NCBI GenBank assembly: GCA_027563935.2
Contig: CM050450.1
Span: 34,459,439-34,523,438 of the forward strand
Direction of reading: 5' to 3'
Source of the DNA: Costus lasius
Lineage: Eukaryota > Streptophyta > Magnoliopsida > Zingiberales > Costaceae
Length of the DNA: 64,000 nt
Under the pieces are notes generated by a model, which was given only the letters and a program-made list of their open reading frames with translations, was not told the DNA's origin and made no database searches. The translations under genes and the position numbers were made by a program. This document shows, in pieces, positions 1-11,059 of the stretch; within the stretch, counting starts at the first letter, position 1, and every line of letters starts with the position of its first letter.

Positions 1-1
1 C

Positions 2-391
2 CCAACCCCCCCTGCAGAAGGCGTTCTCCACCCGGTGCTCTCTAACCCGCCTCTTCTGGGTTCATCTTTGAGTCAGCGTTCTCTGGCGGATGATGAGCCT
101 CTTGCTCGTTGGCTAAGTACTCGGCCGAATTTGGGGCGCTCTTCCTCTCCTCTGCCACAGTTGCCAGCCCCAAAGGGACAATTGGAGCTGCCCTCTACTC
201 GGGCTGAAGGCTTTCCTCCACTGCAAAGCCGCTTTAACTCCATATTCGGGGGTAGGCCGGAGGAAGTCTCGCATGGATTGCCTTCCACAGATGCCTCCAT
301 CGAGGTGGACCCTGATACTTCCATGGATCCACTGGCGGTTGGCTTCAAACGTGCTAGGGAGGATGGCGCTGATAACCATCCTAGCCACTGA
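2..391 (+). CDS. LINE ORF1 C-terminal end (partial)
   Basis: The frame is open from base 2 to the TGA at 389-391 and shows no start of its own, so it is the 3' end of a longer ORF. In plant L1 elements ORF1 is the RNA-binding (gag-like) protein that coats the element RNA. Only a proline/serine-rich, charged C-terminal tail of about 130 residues is visible; any zinc knuckle would lie upstream of the window. The assignment rests on position, about 40 bp before ORF2, rather than on a motif. Confidence 0.6.
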   Translation, partial: PTPPAEGVLHPVLSNPPLLGSSLSQRSLADDEPLARWLSTRPNLGRSSSPLPQLPAPKGQLELPSTRAEGFPPLQSRFNSIFGGRPEEVSHGLPSTDASIEVDPDTSMDPLAVGFKRAREDGADNHPSH

Positions 392-420
392 GTTGCTTCA
401 GCTGGCTCCTTTCCCTACTT

Positions 421-3400
421 GTGTTTTTAATGCAGTTAAAATGCATCAGTTGGAATTGCCGTGGTGCAGCGCGGCCTATCGTCCGTAACACCCTTCAGGT
501 ATGGAAGAAGAGTCATAAACTCTCCATTATCATGCTCCAAGAAACTCACATGGAGCTTGCTGGTGCTATTTCCCTTACCAAGGAGCTTGGCAAGTTCTGG
601 AATTTTTCTCATTTTCCTGCTGTCTCTAGGTCCGGTGGCCTCTACCTTGCTTGGAATAGCAAGGACTATACTGTAGACCTTCTTGCGGCCACCTCTCAAT
701 ATCTTAGTGTGATGGTTCATGTTGACAGGCGGGCTTGGATGCTAACCTCCTTCTATGCCAGTACTTACAATTTTGCCCGTAATCGGATGTTCTCTGACTT
801 CTCCAATGTGGATTTCTCTGACACCCCTTGGCTGACCTGTGGCGATTTTAACTGTATCCTCTCTCAAGATGACAAGCAGGGCGGCTCAAAATTCCTTCCT
901 AACGCTGCGAGCTCTAAGTTCTCTGAATTCCTGCATTGTCAAGGACTGATGGATTTGGGTTTTGAAGGACCCCCCCTATACTTGGTCTAACAACCGCACT
1001 AGCTCTCAAAAGGTCCTATGTCGGCTTGATCGGGTTTTCGCCAATAGTTTATGGCTTGACATGTATGGAAATTCGGTGGTCCGCCATCTGCCCAGGGGAG
1101 TTTCTGATCACTGCCCCCTCCTTATCCATATTCGAAAACCGGGGGCTTTGCCTAAACCTCCTTTCCGCTACCGCGCTATTTGGAACCTTTATTCTGAGGC
1201 CTCACATATTGTTGCTGAGACTTGGAGCAAGCACGCTGACGCTGATCCCCACTTTACGCTTCGGTTCCAGTCTCTTCGTTTCGAGTTGTCTAATTGGAGT
1301 CGCTCTACCATTGGTAACCTTGAGAAGACTCTTGCTGCTATTGACCTTGAGATTAATCAACTTGAAGTTTTGGAGGCCCGCCAATCCCTTGATGACTGGG
1401 GGGCTCTGAAACTTCGTTGCTTAGTCAATAAAGCTAAGGCGATCACCACCCAGACTAATACTCATTGGCGCTCTTTGGCCAAGTGTCACTGGCTCAGGGA
1501 AGGCGATGCTAACACTAAATTTTTTCATCGCTACTGTAGTTTCCGCCGCCGCCGGAATTATGTGTCCTATCTCCTTGATGGCGAGACCACTATCTTGCGT
1601 GAGGATGGCCCTATCCGCCAATGCTTCCTCCAACATTATAATACTTTATGGTCTAATCCTGCTACTGCCGAGGGCGCCCCGTTTGTCCTTTCTCCTGATA
1701 TCAATATTCATCTTCCCACTTTTGATTCTCAATATTGTGAGCAGCTCACTACTGATTTCACCATGACAGAGATTACTGACATTGTCCGCAGCATGGGGAA
1801 TGGTCGAAGTCCTGGGCCCGACGGTTTCACTGCTGAATTTTACAAGCATCACTGGGGAACGATTGGTCGGGCTATCCTCCATGCTCTAATTTGTGTGCAG
1901 CGCACTTCGACTATTCCGGATACTTGGGGCCATACCAATCTTATTTTCATTCCCAAGTGTAACTCACCCAGGCGTGTCTCGGACTTCCGCCCCCTCGCTA
2001 TGTGTAATGTGATATACAAGATTTTTTCCAAGGCCTTGGCTGCTCGGCTCCGACATTTCCTTCCCTCTCTGGTCAGGGAGGAACAAACTGCTTTTGTTGC
2101 CGGACGCAACATACACGATAATATATTTACTGTCCAAGAAATGGTTCATAGTTTGTTCCGTCGGAAAGGTCGTCACCCGGATATTATCCTCAAAATTGAC
2201 CTTGCTAAGGCTTTTGATACCATAGATCGGGCGGCTATCACTGGAATCCTTCGTACTATGCAGCTACCAAAGCGCTATATTGGGTGGATCGCTGCATGCC
2301 TCCATTCTCCGACCTTTGCCTGCTGTATCAATGGTTCTTCCTCGCGGTTCTTTGGAGCTACTCGTGGCATTAGACAGGGTGATCCTCTCTCTCCCTACCT
2401 TTATGTCTTAACCTCTAATATTCTTGGTGCTTTGTTACAGCGCGGTGTCTCGCAGGGCAAACTCACCCCTATTAGTATCAAGGGCTGCCAGGTCTCGCAT
2501 CTTATGTACGCGGATGACCTTATTATCAGTATACGTGCTAATGACAAATCCTGCCGCTATCTTAAGAGCATCTTTGCACAATACCGGCTTCTCACTGGCC
2601 AGAGTGTCAACTTAGATAAATCACGGATTTACTTTCCCCAATATTGCTCGCAGAGTAGCAAGGATCGTATTATCGCGGTCCTCGGTATGCGACCTGGCAA
2701 CTATCCCTTTCGTTATCTTGGTGCCACCATTGCTCCTACTTACTCTGGCCGGCACAACTTTCAGTACTGCATGGATCTTCTTAAGACTAAGATGCAGACT
2801 TGGCAGGGTCGCTGTCTCACCCAAGCTGGCCGCATTGCTCTTACCAGTAGTGTTCTATCCTCCAGTCCCATTCATACATTGATCACCGGGGGTTTATCCT
2901 ATGCTCAGCTGGAGAAACTCAATGGTCACCTGCGGCACTTTATTTGGTCAAAATCGGATAACACTACAGGGATACATTTAATTAACTGGGACACTTTGAC
3001 TCGTCCTCGCAACCAGGGAGGCCTTCATATCAAGGACTTCACTATTGCCAGGACGTCTCTTAATGGAGCCAGACTTCTTGACCTACTCAATAAGTCGCCG
3101 AAATTATGGGTTCGTCTCTGTCTTGCCAAATATGGCCCTATCTCGCCGTGGATTACAAAAAATTACCGTGTTGCTAGCTCGGCTTGGCTATCTCTGATGC
3201 GGGATCTTCAACGGATTAAATTCTATCTTGTCAAGACCATTGGCACTGGCCATACTACCAATGCACTATTGGATCCTTGGTGCTCGGATATTCCATTGGC
3301 TTTTCAGCCTTCTACTGTTGCATATGCACAAATTGGTGACGCCACAGTGGCTGATTTTATTGTGGAGGATGGCTGGGATGTCCTCAAACTAACCAATCAG

Positions 3401-4534
3401 TTTGGTCCCTCCCTTGCCCATTACATTTGCCATACTTTACCGGTGCCCCAAGAGGTGCCTGACACTTGGATTTGGCGTTTAGGGTCTTCTGGGCTGTCCC
3501 TCACTAAAAGCATATATCGTGCTCTTCTTCAGGCTAAACTTTCTCCTTGCGCTGAGACTGGACATTGGCGAGCTTTGTGGCGGCTCCTTCTTCCCCCCAC
3601 AATACTTGTATTTGGTTGGAAATTAATGCACCACAAATTACCTACTGTGGACCGTCTCAGCCGGTTTTTACCTATTACTGACTTAACTTGTGGACTTTGT
3701 GGTACTGCGGAGGAATCTTGTCTTCATCTCATCTTTGGCTGCTCTTTTACTCTCCACGTCTGGCAACAATTCCAACCCAGGGTACTTGCCCATGCCAAAT
3801 TCTGTCAGCTTATGGGGGAAGGACACTGGTTCACCGCTGGCAGTGAGTTGGGCTCTGAATGGCCGGCTATTATTCTCACGGTGCTTTGGCATGTTTGGAC
3901 GGCTCGTAATGCCCTCAAGTTTCAGCATGATAAGCTTACCCCCCAAATGGTTGCTCGGAACATCACTACTGACCTCCATGACTTCCAAGTTACTTGCTCT
4001 CGTCAACACCCTCTGCCTATGTCTCGACAGCTCGTTCCTCTCCAATGGCCTGCACCCATGGTTGGTCACCTAAAGATTAATACTGACGGATCCTGGTTCC
4101 CTCGATCATCTGACACCGGTGTTGGATTTATCATTCGTGATCATACAGGTGCTACTATTATCGCGGCTGGTGACCTCACTCAAAGTGCCTCTGCGCTTAT
4201 GGCCGAACTCCTTGCTATTCAACATGCTCTCCAATATGTTTCTGCTCATGCCGCCTTGCACACTCGCCAGCTCTTCTTTGCAACTGATTCCATGGAGGCT
4301 CTCCAGTTACTTACTAATGCTCAAGCTCACCCGGCTCTTGAACTTCGGCGAACACTTCAGGATATTAACTCACTTACCCAAGGCTTAAGTGTATCTTTTC
4401 TCCACACTCCTAGAGAGTGTAACAATGCTGCCAATTGGCTTGCCCACACTGCTCGTATATCCAAGTGTTCCTTCCATTTCGATCAAGAGTTGTCGCCTTT
4501 TTTGGCTTCTCTTATCAACCTTGATGTACCCTGA
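421..4534 (+). pseudogene. LINE ORF2: endonuclease, reverse transcriptase, RNase H (one frameshift)
   Basis: This polyprotein would nick target DNA and reverse-transcribe the element RNA at the nick. The start is at 421 or 430; the AP-endonuclease opens with SWNCRGA, then LQETH and CGDFNC. A run of seven C at 970-976 (six expected) moves the reading frame from 421-990 to 962-4534, and the endonuclease continues there with SDHCPL. In the second frame the RT shows KIDLAKAFDTIDR, GIRQGDPLSPYL and YADD (residues 516-519, bases 2507-2518). A zinc-finger-like CGLCG...H...C segment lies near base 3690. RNase H begins about residue 1040 (NTDGS, AELLA, ATDSMEA). The last RNase H motif reads NNAANWLAH, with Asn where Asp is usual. 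Apart from the frameshift, 1,190 codons are open, so decay is slight. Confidence 0.92.
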
Positions 4535-4565
4535 ACAGTTTTAAGAAATAAGAGATACTTGTTTT

Positions 4566-4578
4566 AAAAAAAAAAAAA
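4566..4578 (+). other. LINE 3' poly(A) tail
   Basis: Thirteen A residues lie 31 bp after the ORF2 stop. This is the usual 3' end of an L1 insertion and marks its boundary with the flank. Confidence 0.85.
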
Positions 4579-4895
4579 GTCCCACCACTACAGAGTTTGA
4601 AGCTAACTTCAATTTTTTGAAGTAGGTGCTCAAGGAAATCTTTACCTCCATTGTTCTACTATATTTGTTAGAGTAGCTAACAATTTTGGTATTATCTCTT
4701 ACAACTTTGAAGGCCAATCTAACCTAGCACTTTCATATATGTTCTTTCTTTTCTTTGTTGAGTTGTACTTTAGAATTGACTTATTATTATTATTATTATG
4801 GTAGATAGTAGAAAAGGAGATTGAAACCTCCACCCTTAAGAAGACTTTGGCAATGAAACCAAATTGGTTAAGTTCTGTGTGTTAGTGATCCCATT
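4579..4895. other. Non-coding flank between LINE and Z solo LTR
   Basis: No coding frame or element signature is visible. It holds a short (ATT)n microsatellite at 4781-4799. Without the solo LTR it would join directly to base 8505. Confidence 0.5.
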
Positions 4896-5193
4896 TAGTG
4901 TGTTGGACCAATTGTTTTAAAATAAAAAAATATTAAAAAATAAAAATATAAAATATAAATATAAATATAAAAAATAAAAAAAAGGAGAAATTTAATTTTT
5001 TTTAAAAAAAGAGAGAGAATGAGCAAAACCAAAATAGTAAAAAAAATAATATAAATAAAAATAAATATAAAATATAAAACCAAGTCTGTGGTTAAGAGAG
5101 AGGGAATGAATAAACACATATAATAAAAAAATAAAAGAGAAAATCAAATACAAAATTAAATAATAAATAATAATAAATTCTTTCACTCATCTC

Positions 5194-5203
5194 CTATAAA
5201 AAG
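5194..5203 (+). promoter_or_regulatory. TATA box of Z LTR copy 1
   Basis: CTATAAAAAG lies 293 bp from the LTR start, after about 250 bp of A/T-rich DNA. Copy 2 has CTATATAAGG at 11351, 291 bp from its start. The conserved offset supports a retrotransposon core promoter. Confidence 0.7.
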
Positions 5204-5293
5204 AGGCTAGGTGCATGAAAAAAGAGGAAAAAAAGGAGAAAAAGAAGAGAAAACTCTGTATAAGAAATCTCTTCACGAGATATCTGATCAAGT

Positions 5294-5515
5294 GTGTTTT
5301 CCAGAGATCTTTATATTCTCATATTTCTTAGAATTTTTATATCTCCATATTTTCTAGGATTTTTATATCCTCATATTTTCTGGGATCTTTATATTCTCAT
5401 ATTTTCTGGGATCTTTATATCTCTTATAAATCTTCTTGGGATCTTTATACCCCTTAGAAATCTTCCTAGGATCTTTATATCCCTAAATTTTCCTAGGATC
5501 TTTATATCCCCTCAT
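5294..5515 (+). repeat. Tandem repeat, 26-30 bp unit, in Z LTR
   Basis: About eight degenerate units contain GGATCTTTATAT followed by a variable CTCATATTTTCT-like segment. It lies about 90 bp downstream of the TATA box, so it would be in the transcribed leader. The open frame through it is a by-product of the repeat and is not called as a gene. Confidence 0.8.
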
Positions 5516-5999
5516 CGGTATTACTATTGTTTTGATTTTAAGAACCATGTAAGATTGCACGTATTGCTTGTAGCTCTTTTTCTATTTTCTAGACGAGAGA
5601 GAGATTTTGCTTGAAGCCCGATGCAGACGCTCGTGAACGAAGCCTCAACACCGAAGCTCATTTCATCCACCAACGCTTCTACCACCAAAACTCGAGATCC
5701 AGCCGTTAGACTCCACTAAAATCATGCATGCATGCTCTCCTCACGTCGGCGAACCCATAGCCTAGAGGATCTGTTCATCCAACTCTTGGATCAGCGGAAT
5801 TGGGCGATTTCGTGCCAGCAACACGATTTTCGCCGATCTCTTCAATTCATCATCGATGCTTCACCGGAAGGCACCAAACTCTAGCCACAAGTGCCTCTGG
5901 ACATAGAGAAGGTACCCCTGAAATTGATTTGACAAAGGAGTGGCGAGCAGCCGGCGGCAACAAACCCTAGTTTTCATTTGTTGCCGCCGTTGAAGGGAG

Positions 6000-7285
6000 A
6001 GGTGAAGGAAAATATCGGACGGCTGAGATTTGTTCAAACGAAATCAACAATTCAGATTCAAAATAAAATCAACGATCGAGATTACTTCAAACTTAATCGG
6101 GACGGTATAGATCAATCTGATTTCAAATTTTAAATCCAATGGCCTAGATCTGTTTGCATTAAATCCAACGGTCTCAATCTGCAATAAAATCGGATGATCT
6201 AGATCACTTCAAACTTAATCGGATGGTTTAGATCAATCCGATTTTAAAATTTAAATCCAACGTTCTAGATTTGTTCGATTTAAATTCAACAATCTTGATC
6301 TTCATGACATCTAATGACCCAGATCACTTCAAACAAAATCGGAGGGGTGAGATCAATCTAAAATAATAAATTGAATCTAATGGCTGAGATTCGTCCACTT
6401 CAAATCGGTCTAGATCCAAATCAGATTGACGTTCCATATCACTTCAACAAAATATCGCACGATCGAGATCAATCTGATCAAATAAATTAAATCCAACGGT
6501 TCAGATTCATTCAATTCAAATCAACGATCCAGATCTGAATCAAAATCTACGGCCCATATTACTTCATGTGAAATTGCACGATGGAGATCAATCTGATCAA
6601 ATAAATTGAATCTAATGACTGAGATTCATCTAGTTCATATTGATGATCTAGATTTACTTGAAATAGACGGTCCAGATTACTTTGAGTTATGTCGGACGAC
6701 TGGGATATCTTTGATTTAATAAATTAAATCCAACGATTTAGATCTGAATATAAAACAAATGAATGGCTGAGAATGATCAGAACATATCTAGGTCAATCAG
6801 TTGACTTTTGACATGATCAAGTTATCGATCCCCACTATATCGAACCCGATCTTTCCAAATATGATATCGGATTTTTGATCTGAGACTTGGATTGATACAT
6901 ATCTGTGAATTTAAATGAACGGTCATGATGAGTTTGATCTAAAATCTAAATCAACGGTTGTAATTGATTTCAACATATCTAAGTCAATTAGTTGACTTTT
7001 GATATGATCAAGGAGTTGATCCCTATTAAATTGAATCTAATTTTTTTCAAATAGTATATCAAACTTTCAATCCGAGACTTGAATTGAAACAGATCTGTGA
7101 ATTTAAATGCATAGTCATGATGAGTTTGATCTAAATATGAAATCAACGACTAAAAATGATTTGAGCATATCTAAGTCAACCAGTTGACTTTTGACATGAT
7201 CAAAATGTCGATCCCCACTATCTCAAACCTGATCTTTACAAATAAATATCAGATTCTCGATCCAAATTCTGGATTAAAGCAGATC
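6000..7285 (+). repeat. Diverged repeats (AAATCCAACGGTCTAGATC type) in Z LTR
   Basis: Many imperfect copies of a 50-70 bp unit are visible. Their recurring words are AAATCCAACGGT, GATCAATCTGAT and ACTTCAAA. From about 6780 a longer unit of about 190 bp recurs (AGTTGACTTTTGACATGATCAA at 6800, 6990 and 7185). No coding potential is seen. Confidence 0.7.
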
Positions 7286-7354
7286 TATGAACAGTCATGA
7301 GAAGATCAAATATTCGACGACTGAAGATAATCTGAGTCAATTGGAATTGAAATA

Positions 7355-8215
7355 TCTAACAAGCCATCACGGCCGGAGATCTTTCAAAATTCAAATATCC
7401 AATAAACCATCGAAGCCGGATAAAGAATTTTCAAAAACCTTAATGTATCATAATAAAATATTATTTGGGAGGTGCATACGTTTACGTTACCATCGGGACG
7501 TAACTCCTCAATATAATGTTGTGTTGGTTAAGGCTAGAATATCCAACACACCATCAAGACATGATATTTTTTCAGATTGAATATTCATTAAGCCGTCAAG
7601 GCCAGATATCTTTAGCCAACAAGCCATCGTGGCCAGGTATTTTCTCAAATTGGATATCTAACAAGCCAGCAAGGCAGGATAACTTTACCCAATAAGTCGT
7701 TGAAGCTAGGTATTTTCTCAACAAGCCGTCAAGACTAGATATCTTTACCCAACAAGTCATTGAGGTCGGATATTTTCTCAAATTGGATATCCAACAAGCC
7801 GTTAAAGCCGGATATCTTTACCCAACAAGCCATTGAGGCTGAGTATTTTCTCAAAGTGAATATCCAACAAGCCGTCAAGGCCAGATATCTTTACCCAACA
7901 AGCCGTTGAGGCCAGGTATTTTCTCAAATTGAACATCCAATAAGCCGTTGAGGCCGGATACTTTTCCAAATTAAATATCCAACAAACCATTGAGACTGGA
8001 TGTTTTTTTTCAAATCAAGTATCTAATAAGCCGTTGAGGCCGAATAATTCACAAATGTCTAATAAACTGTTGAAACCGGATAATTTTCTCAAATCCTATA
8101 AGCCGTTGAAGCCGGATATCTTCCATATCAAAATATCCAATAAACCCTTGAGGCCGGGTATCTTCCAAATTGATTATCCAACAAATCGTTGAGACCAAAT
8201 ATCTCTTAAATGTCA
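7355..8215 (+). repeat. Minisatellite (AACAAGCCGTTGAGGCCGG core) in Z LTR copy 1
   Basis: About 20 copies of a 19-bp core are separated by alternating short and longer spacers, giving unit lengths near 31 and 42 bp and a higher-order unit near 73 bp. The array is interrupted once, at 7436-7540, by the module TTTGGGAGGTGCATACG that is also present in Z copy 2. Spacers are derived from each other, not unique. Confidence 0.85.
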
Positions 8216-8504
8216 TTTATCCAAATTAGCGAAGACTTTTCTCTTCTGTTATTTTCTTTTTGAACTCATCATGTATTTTTGTTATAATGTTTAATGAATC
8301 ATATTTTTCAATCATTTTATTTTTATTTCATTTCATAACATAGATCTCTCAATCAAAGGTGCTCTGATTTTTAGCGGTAATTAACAATGAGTGATTGCGC
8401 TCATTAGAAGCCATAACCCATTAAACAAAAAACCTTATTTTTATAAGGTGAATTTGGAAATGTCAAATCATATTAAAAATAAACAAAAATGACCCAACAT
8501 AGTG

Positions 8505-10066
8505 CACTCCCCTTAAAATTGACTTCAATCTATACATTGAATCACTATAAAAATTGACCAAGGTCACAATGCACCTATTATGGTATAATTGTTCTACTAT
8601 GAAATTCATTCAAATTCAATGCCAATTAGTCAACATACATTCGCCATCATTGTTTGTGTCCAATAATGTAGGTTGAGTGAAATACATCAAATGATAAGAA
8701 TAATATTGGTGTCAAATGCTAGGGTAAAGGGGCACTAACGAGGAGGAGGCACATTTCTTCTCGTATTGGCTATAAAAATACCAAAATTTAGAGCAAAGGA
8801 GGAGGCACTAACGAGGCAACAAAATAACAAATTTCTAGCTCCTTTTCTCTCTCCCTTGTGCTGAATCAAAGTCGAGAAGTCGGTGGCAGCGAGAAACCCT
8901 AAGTCGACTTCCGACAAGCATAGCCAAAAGGATGTGAAATTGAAAATTTAAATTCATACAAAGGGAGGATACGAGAGTTAGGAAGAGCTTCCAACTAGAA
9001 TCTCATCAAATTCTATAAAGAATCAAATGAGATTAGAGAAAAACCAAAAGTAGCAGCGCGTAGGGGAGAAGCAGCAACTAACAGCACAATCACAACTAGG
9101 ATAGAGAAAATTCAAATTTTGAGAATTTTTGATAGGGAGTTATCAATTTTCATTATCTTACTTTTTTACAATTGATTATAATTATTTACTTGAGTTTAAA
9201 ATAGATTTTATGAGAAACATTGTTGCTTAAACCTATTTTCAAGCTATGGGGAGCAAACCCTTAATTTTATCTCTATGATAATTATCATGTATGCTGATTT
9301 ATTTGGTTATGTTATAGTAGATTATTGAAGAATCATGTTGTTTTTAAGTCATATATCTTGTATTATTGCATGTCATGGGGGTTAGGATAAGGACTGAAAG
9401 ATGACTCCTAACCCTGGAAGTCATTAGTTAAATCTATAAAATCTAGATTATGAAAGTAGCTAAGATTATAGAATTTAGTTAGTGGGTTTAATTTAATATG
9501 TAATAACTTAGATCTATTAATTAAATTTCCATAGAAACTAGAACAAGGACTGAAAGGTGGCTCTTAGTTTTGAAACTCTTCAATCAACCTTATAACTAAT
9601 GACCTACGAAAGTGGTGTAGTTGTATTGGGGAATAAAAATCTACGGTGTGCTTAATGAAGTTAACCAAAGTCAATAATTAAAGTGACAGACAAGTATAGG
9701 ATGGGTTAAACATTATGACGAGCTACTGAAAGGGGACATCTTTTACACTTATATAGTAGATTTTCTTTTAACGCATCTAAATAATTAATGCATATTGATA
9801 AGAGTTGCTTAGAATAATTATGGTGCTGAAACCCTATTCCCGAACTTCCCTTGCTTATTATTAGCCTCTTCTATTTAGTGTGCTTCTAAATCATTGCGTT
9901 CAATTTAGTTCGCCTATATTACACTAACATGATTAAATCAGCACTTAATTCCAGAGTCCCTATGAGAATAATATTTTTTTATTACTTTAATACATCTGTG
10001 CACTTGCGGAGACGCACGTGGAGATTGTGGTGCCACCGGTATCACCGTCATCACATGCGGTATCCA
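8505..10066 (+). mobile_element. Decayed Athila/Tat-like LTR of element Y (left edge uncertain)
   Basis: The right end is set by CACTTGCGGAGACGCAC and a terminal TATCCA, followed within five bases by a PBS-like sequence. The intact Athila LTR in this window ends with the same GTGCACTTGCGGAAGC word before its PBS. The pairs AGGACTGAAAGATGAC / AGGACCGAGAGGTGAA also match between the two. A possible TATA box (CTATAAAAATACC) lies near 8770. The left edge was not found; DNA from 8505 to about 8700 may be flank. No coding frame is seen. Confidence 0.6.
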
Positions 10067-10071
10067 GTTTT

Positions 10072-10089
10072 TAGTGTCGCTGCTAGGGA
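10072..10089 (+). other. Degenerate primer-binding site of element Y
   Basis: TAGTGTCGCTGCTAGGGA resembles the tRNA-Asp-type PBS of Athila/Tat elements, of which a good copy lies at 37193. The differences are mainly C-to-T and G-to-A changes, as expected from deamination of methylated cytosine. Confidence 0.55.
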
Positions 10090-10869
10090 CTCTACTGAAT
10101 TAATATTGATATAAAATTGTTGAAGTGTTAGACTATGAACTACCTCTCACCCATAGATTAGTTTTATTTTTTTTGTTATTTTAATATTTTTATTTTCTAG
10201 AAAATTAGAGTTTTGGATTTACAATCATGGACATGATTTCAATCACGCATGGTGATTTGTGTTTTTAAACATTTCTAATTTTTTTGACATTTAAATAAAA
10301 TTCTTTTGTATTTTCAATTTTCCTATGATTTATGATTTTTCTTTTTTTTTTAAATTCATTTTATAATTACAGGCGTGATTGTAATCATGCCTAGCTATTA
10401 AATTTGAAATTTTTATTTCACTATTAATTTCAGATTTAGAATAGAATTTTGTTTTTATAAAATCATCTTCTTTTAGCTTATTCTCACCTTATGCGAATTT
10501 TTTTATATTTATTTTATAATCATGACTAGTTAAAAAAAATTTCTTGAATTCGATTTATTATGATATTTGTGGATATTAGGGACATTATTCATTTGAATTG
10601 CAATTAGGGATAACTCATCTAGCAACTTGAGCCCATAGTATTAGGAAGACCACTATTCTAGTAATACATATGATTCAAATTGGGGGAACCATCCAACTTC
10701 TTTTTATGAAAACAATTCAAACTTTAGGGAAACCCAAGAACCTCGACTTGAAGCCTAACTTGGAAATCTCATAATTACCCAAAACAAGCAAAACCAAGAA
10801 CTTAGGGAAGAATGACAAAAACAATATATTGTCCAGGAAATTATATCCAAAGTAGCTATCCACTTTGAG
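10090..10869 (+). other. Y leader / decayed internal region
   Basis: T-rich DNA with no sustained coding frame. It contains short inverted words such as AGGCGTGATT...AATCATGCCT near 10371. Frame remnants of a gag-like protein begin around 10610, with many stops. Confidence 0.4.
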
Positions 10870-11059
10870 ATGTTAGAACACCAAATAGTTGAGCAACCCA
10901 TAGCCTTAGCTAGACCCCTAGATTCACTAGATGAACCTCAAGTAAGGAACAATGAATTAGATGAGGAGGAACCTGAGAGTTGTAAAATTGAGAAAACTAT
11001 TGAAGAAAAAGGGAGCGAGGAAAGAGAGACTGAACCTAATGAGAAACTTGATTCTCAAT
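10870..11059 (+). pseudogene. Element Y gag-type fragment, continued at 34481
   Basis: The frame encodes a Glu/Lys-rich, charged stretch (LDEEEPESCKIEKTIEEKG). It ends where Z LTR copy 2 inserted: the last Y bases are TCAAT at 11055-11059, and Y resumes with TCAAC at 34481. When the two sides are joined, the local sense (DSQ then PLDLVPT, then a 1-bp shift) carries on. I infer it is part of the Athila/Tat internal region; no zinc knuckle is visible and it is far from full length. Confidence 0.5.

Larger units (their letters stand above)
1..4578 (+). mobile_element. L1-type LINE (non-LTR retrotransposon), 5' end outside window
   Basis: The end of an ORF1 frame is followed by a long ORF2 with AP-endonuclease, reverse transcriptase, a Cys/His C-terminal motif and RNase H. 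A very short 3' UTR and an A-run of 13 bases close the element. This order is that of plant L1 elements with RNase H. The 5' end lies outside the window, so the target-site duplication cannot be checked. It is the only non-LTR element seen, and it is not interrupted by the nested LTR elements downstream. Confidence 0.93.
4901..8499 (+). mobile_element. Solo LTR, family Z, copy 1 (3,599 bp)
   Basis: The segment starts TGTTGGACC, ends GACCCAACA, and is bounded by the perfect 5-bp duplication TAGTG (4896-4900 and 8500-8504). No primer-binding site, gag or pol lies inside, so it is an LTR left by LTR-LTR recombination. Orientation is plus, from the TATA box at 5194 and from the shared 3' end with copy 2, whose end module at 34300-34480 matches 8340-8499. 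It contains an AT-rich promoter region, a 26-30 bp tandem repeat, a long field of diverged repeats and a GCCG-rich minisatellite. At 3.6 kb it is large for an LTR. The lineage cannot be named from an LTR alone. Confidence 0.88.

Noticed and set aside
4895..5186. Minus-strand hydrophobic frames
   Set aside because: Artefact of the A/T-rich tract in the Z LTR; low-complexity Ile/Phe/Tyr only.
7355..8215. CRISPR-like regular repeat
   Set aside because: Spacers are copies of each other and unit length alternates; it is a minisatellite in a plant LTR.
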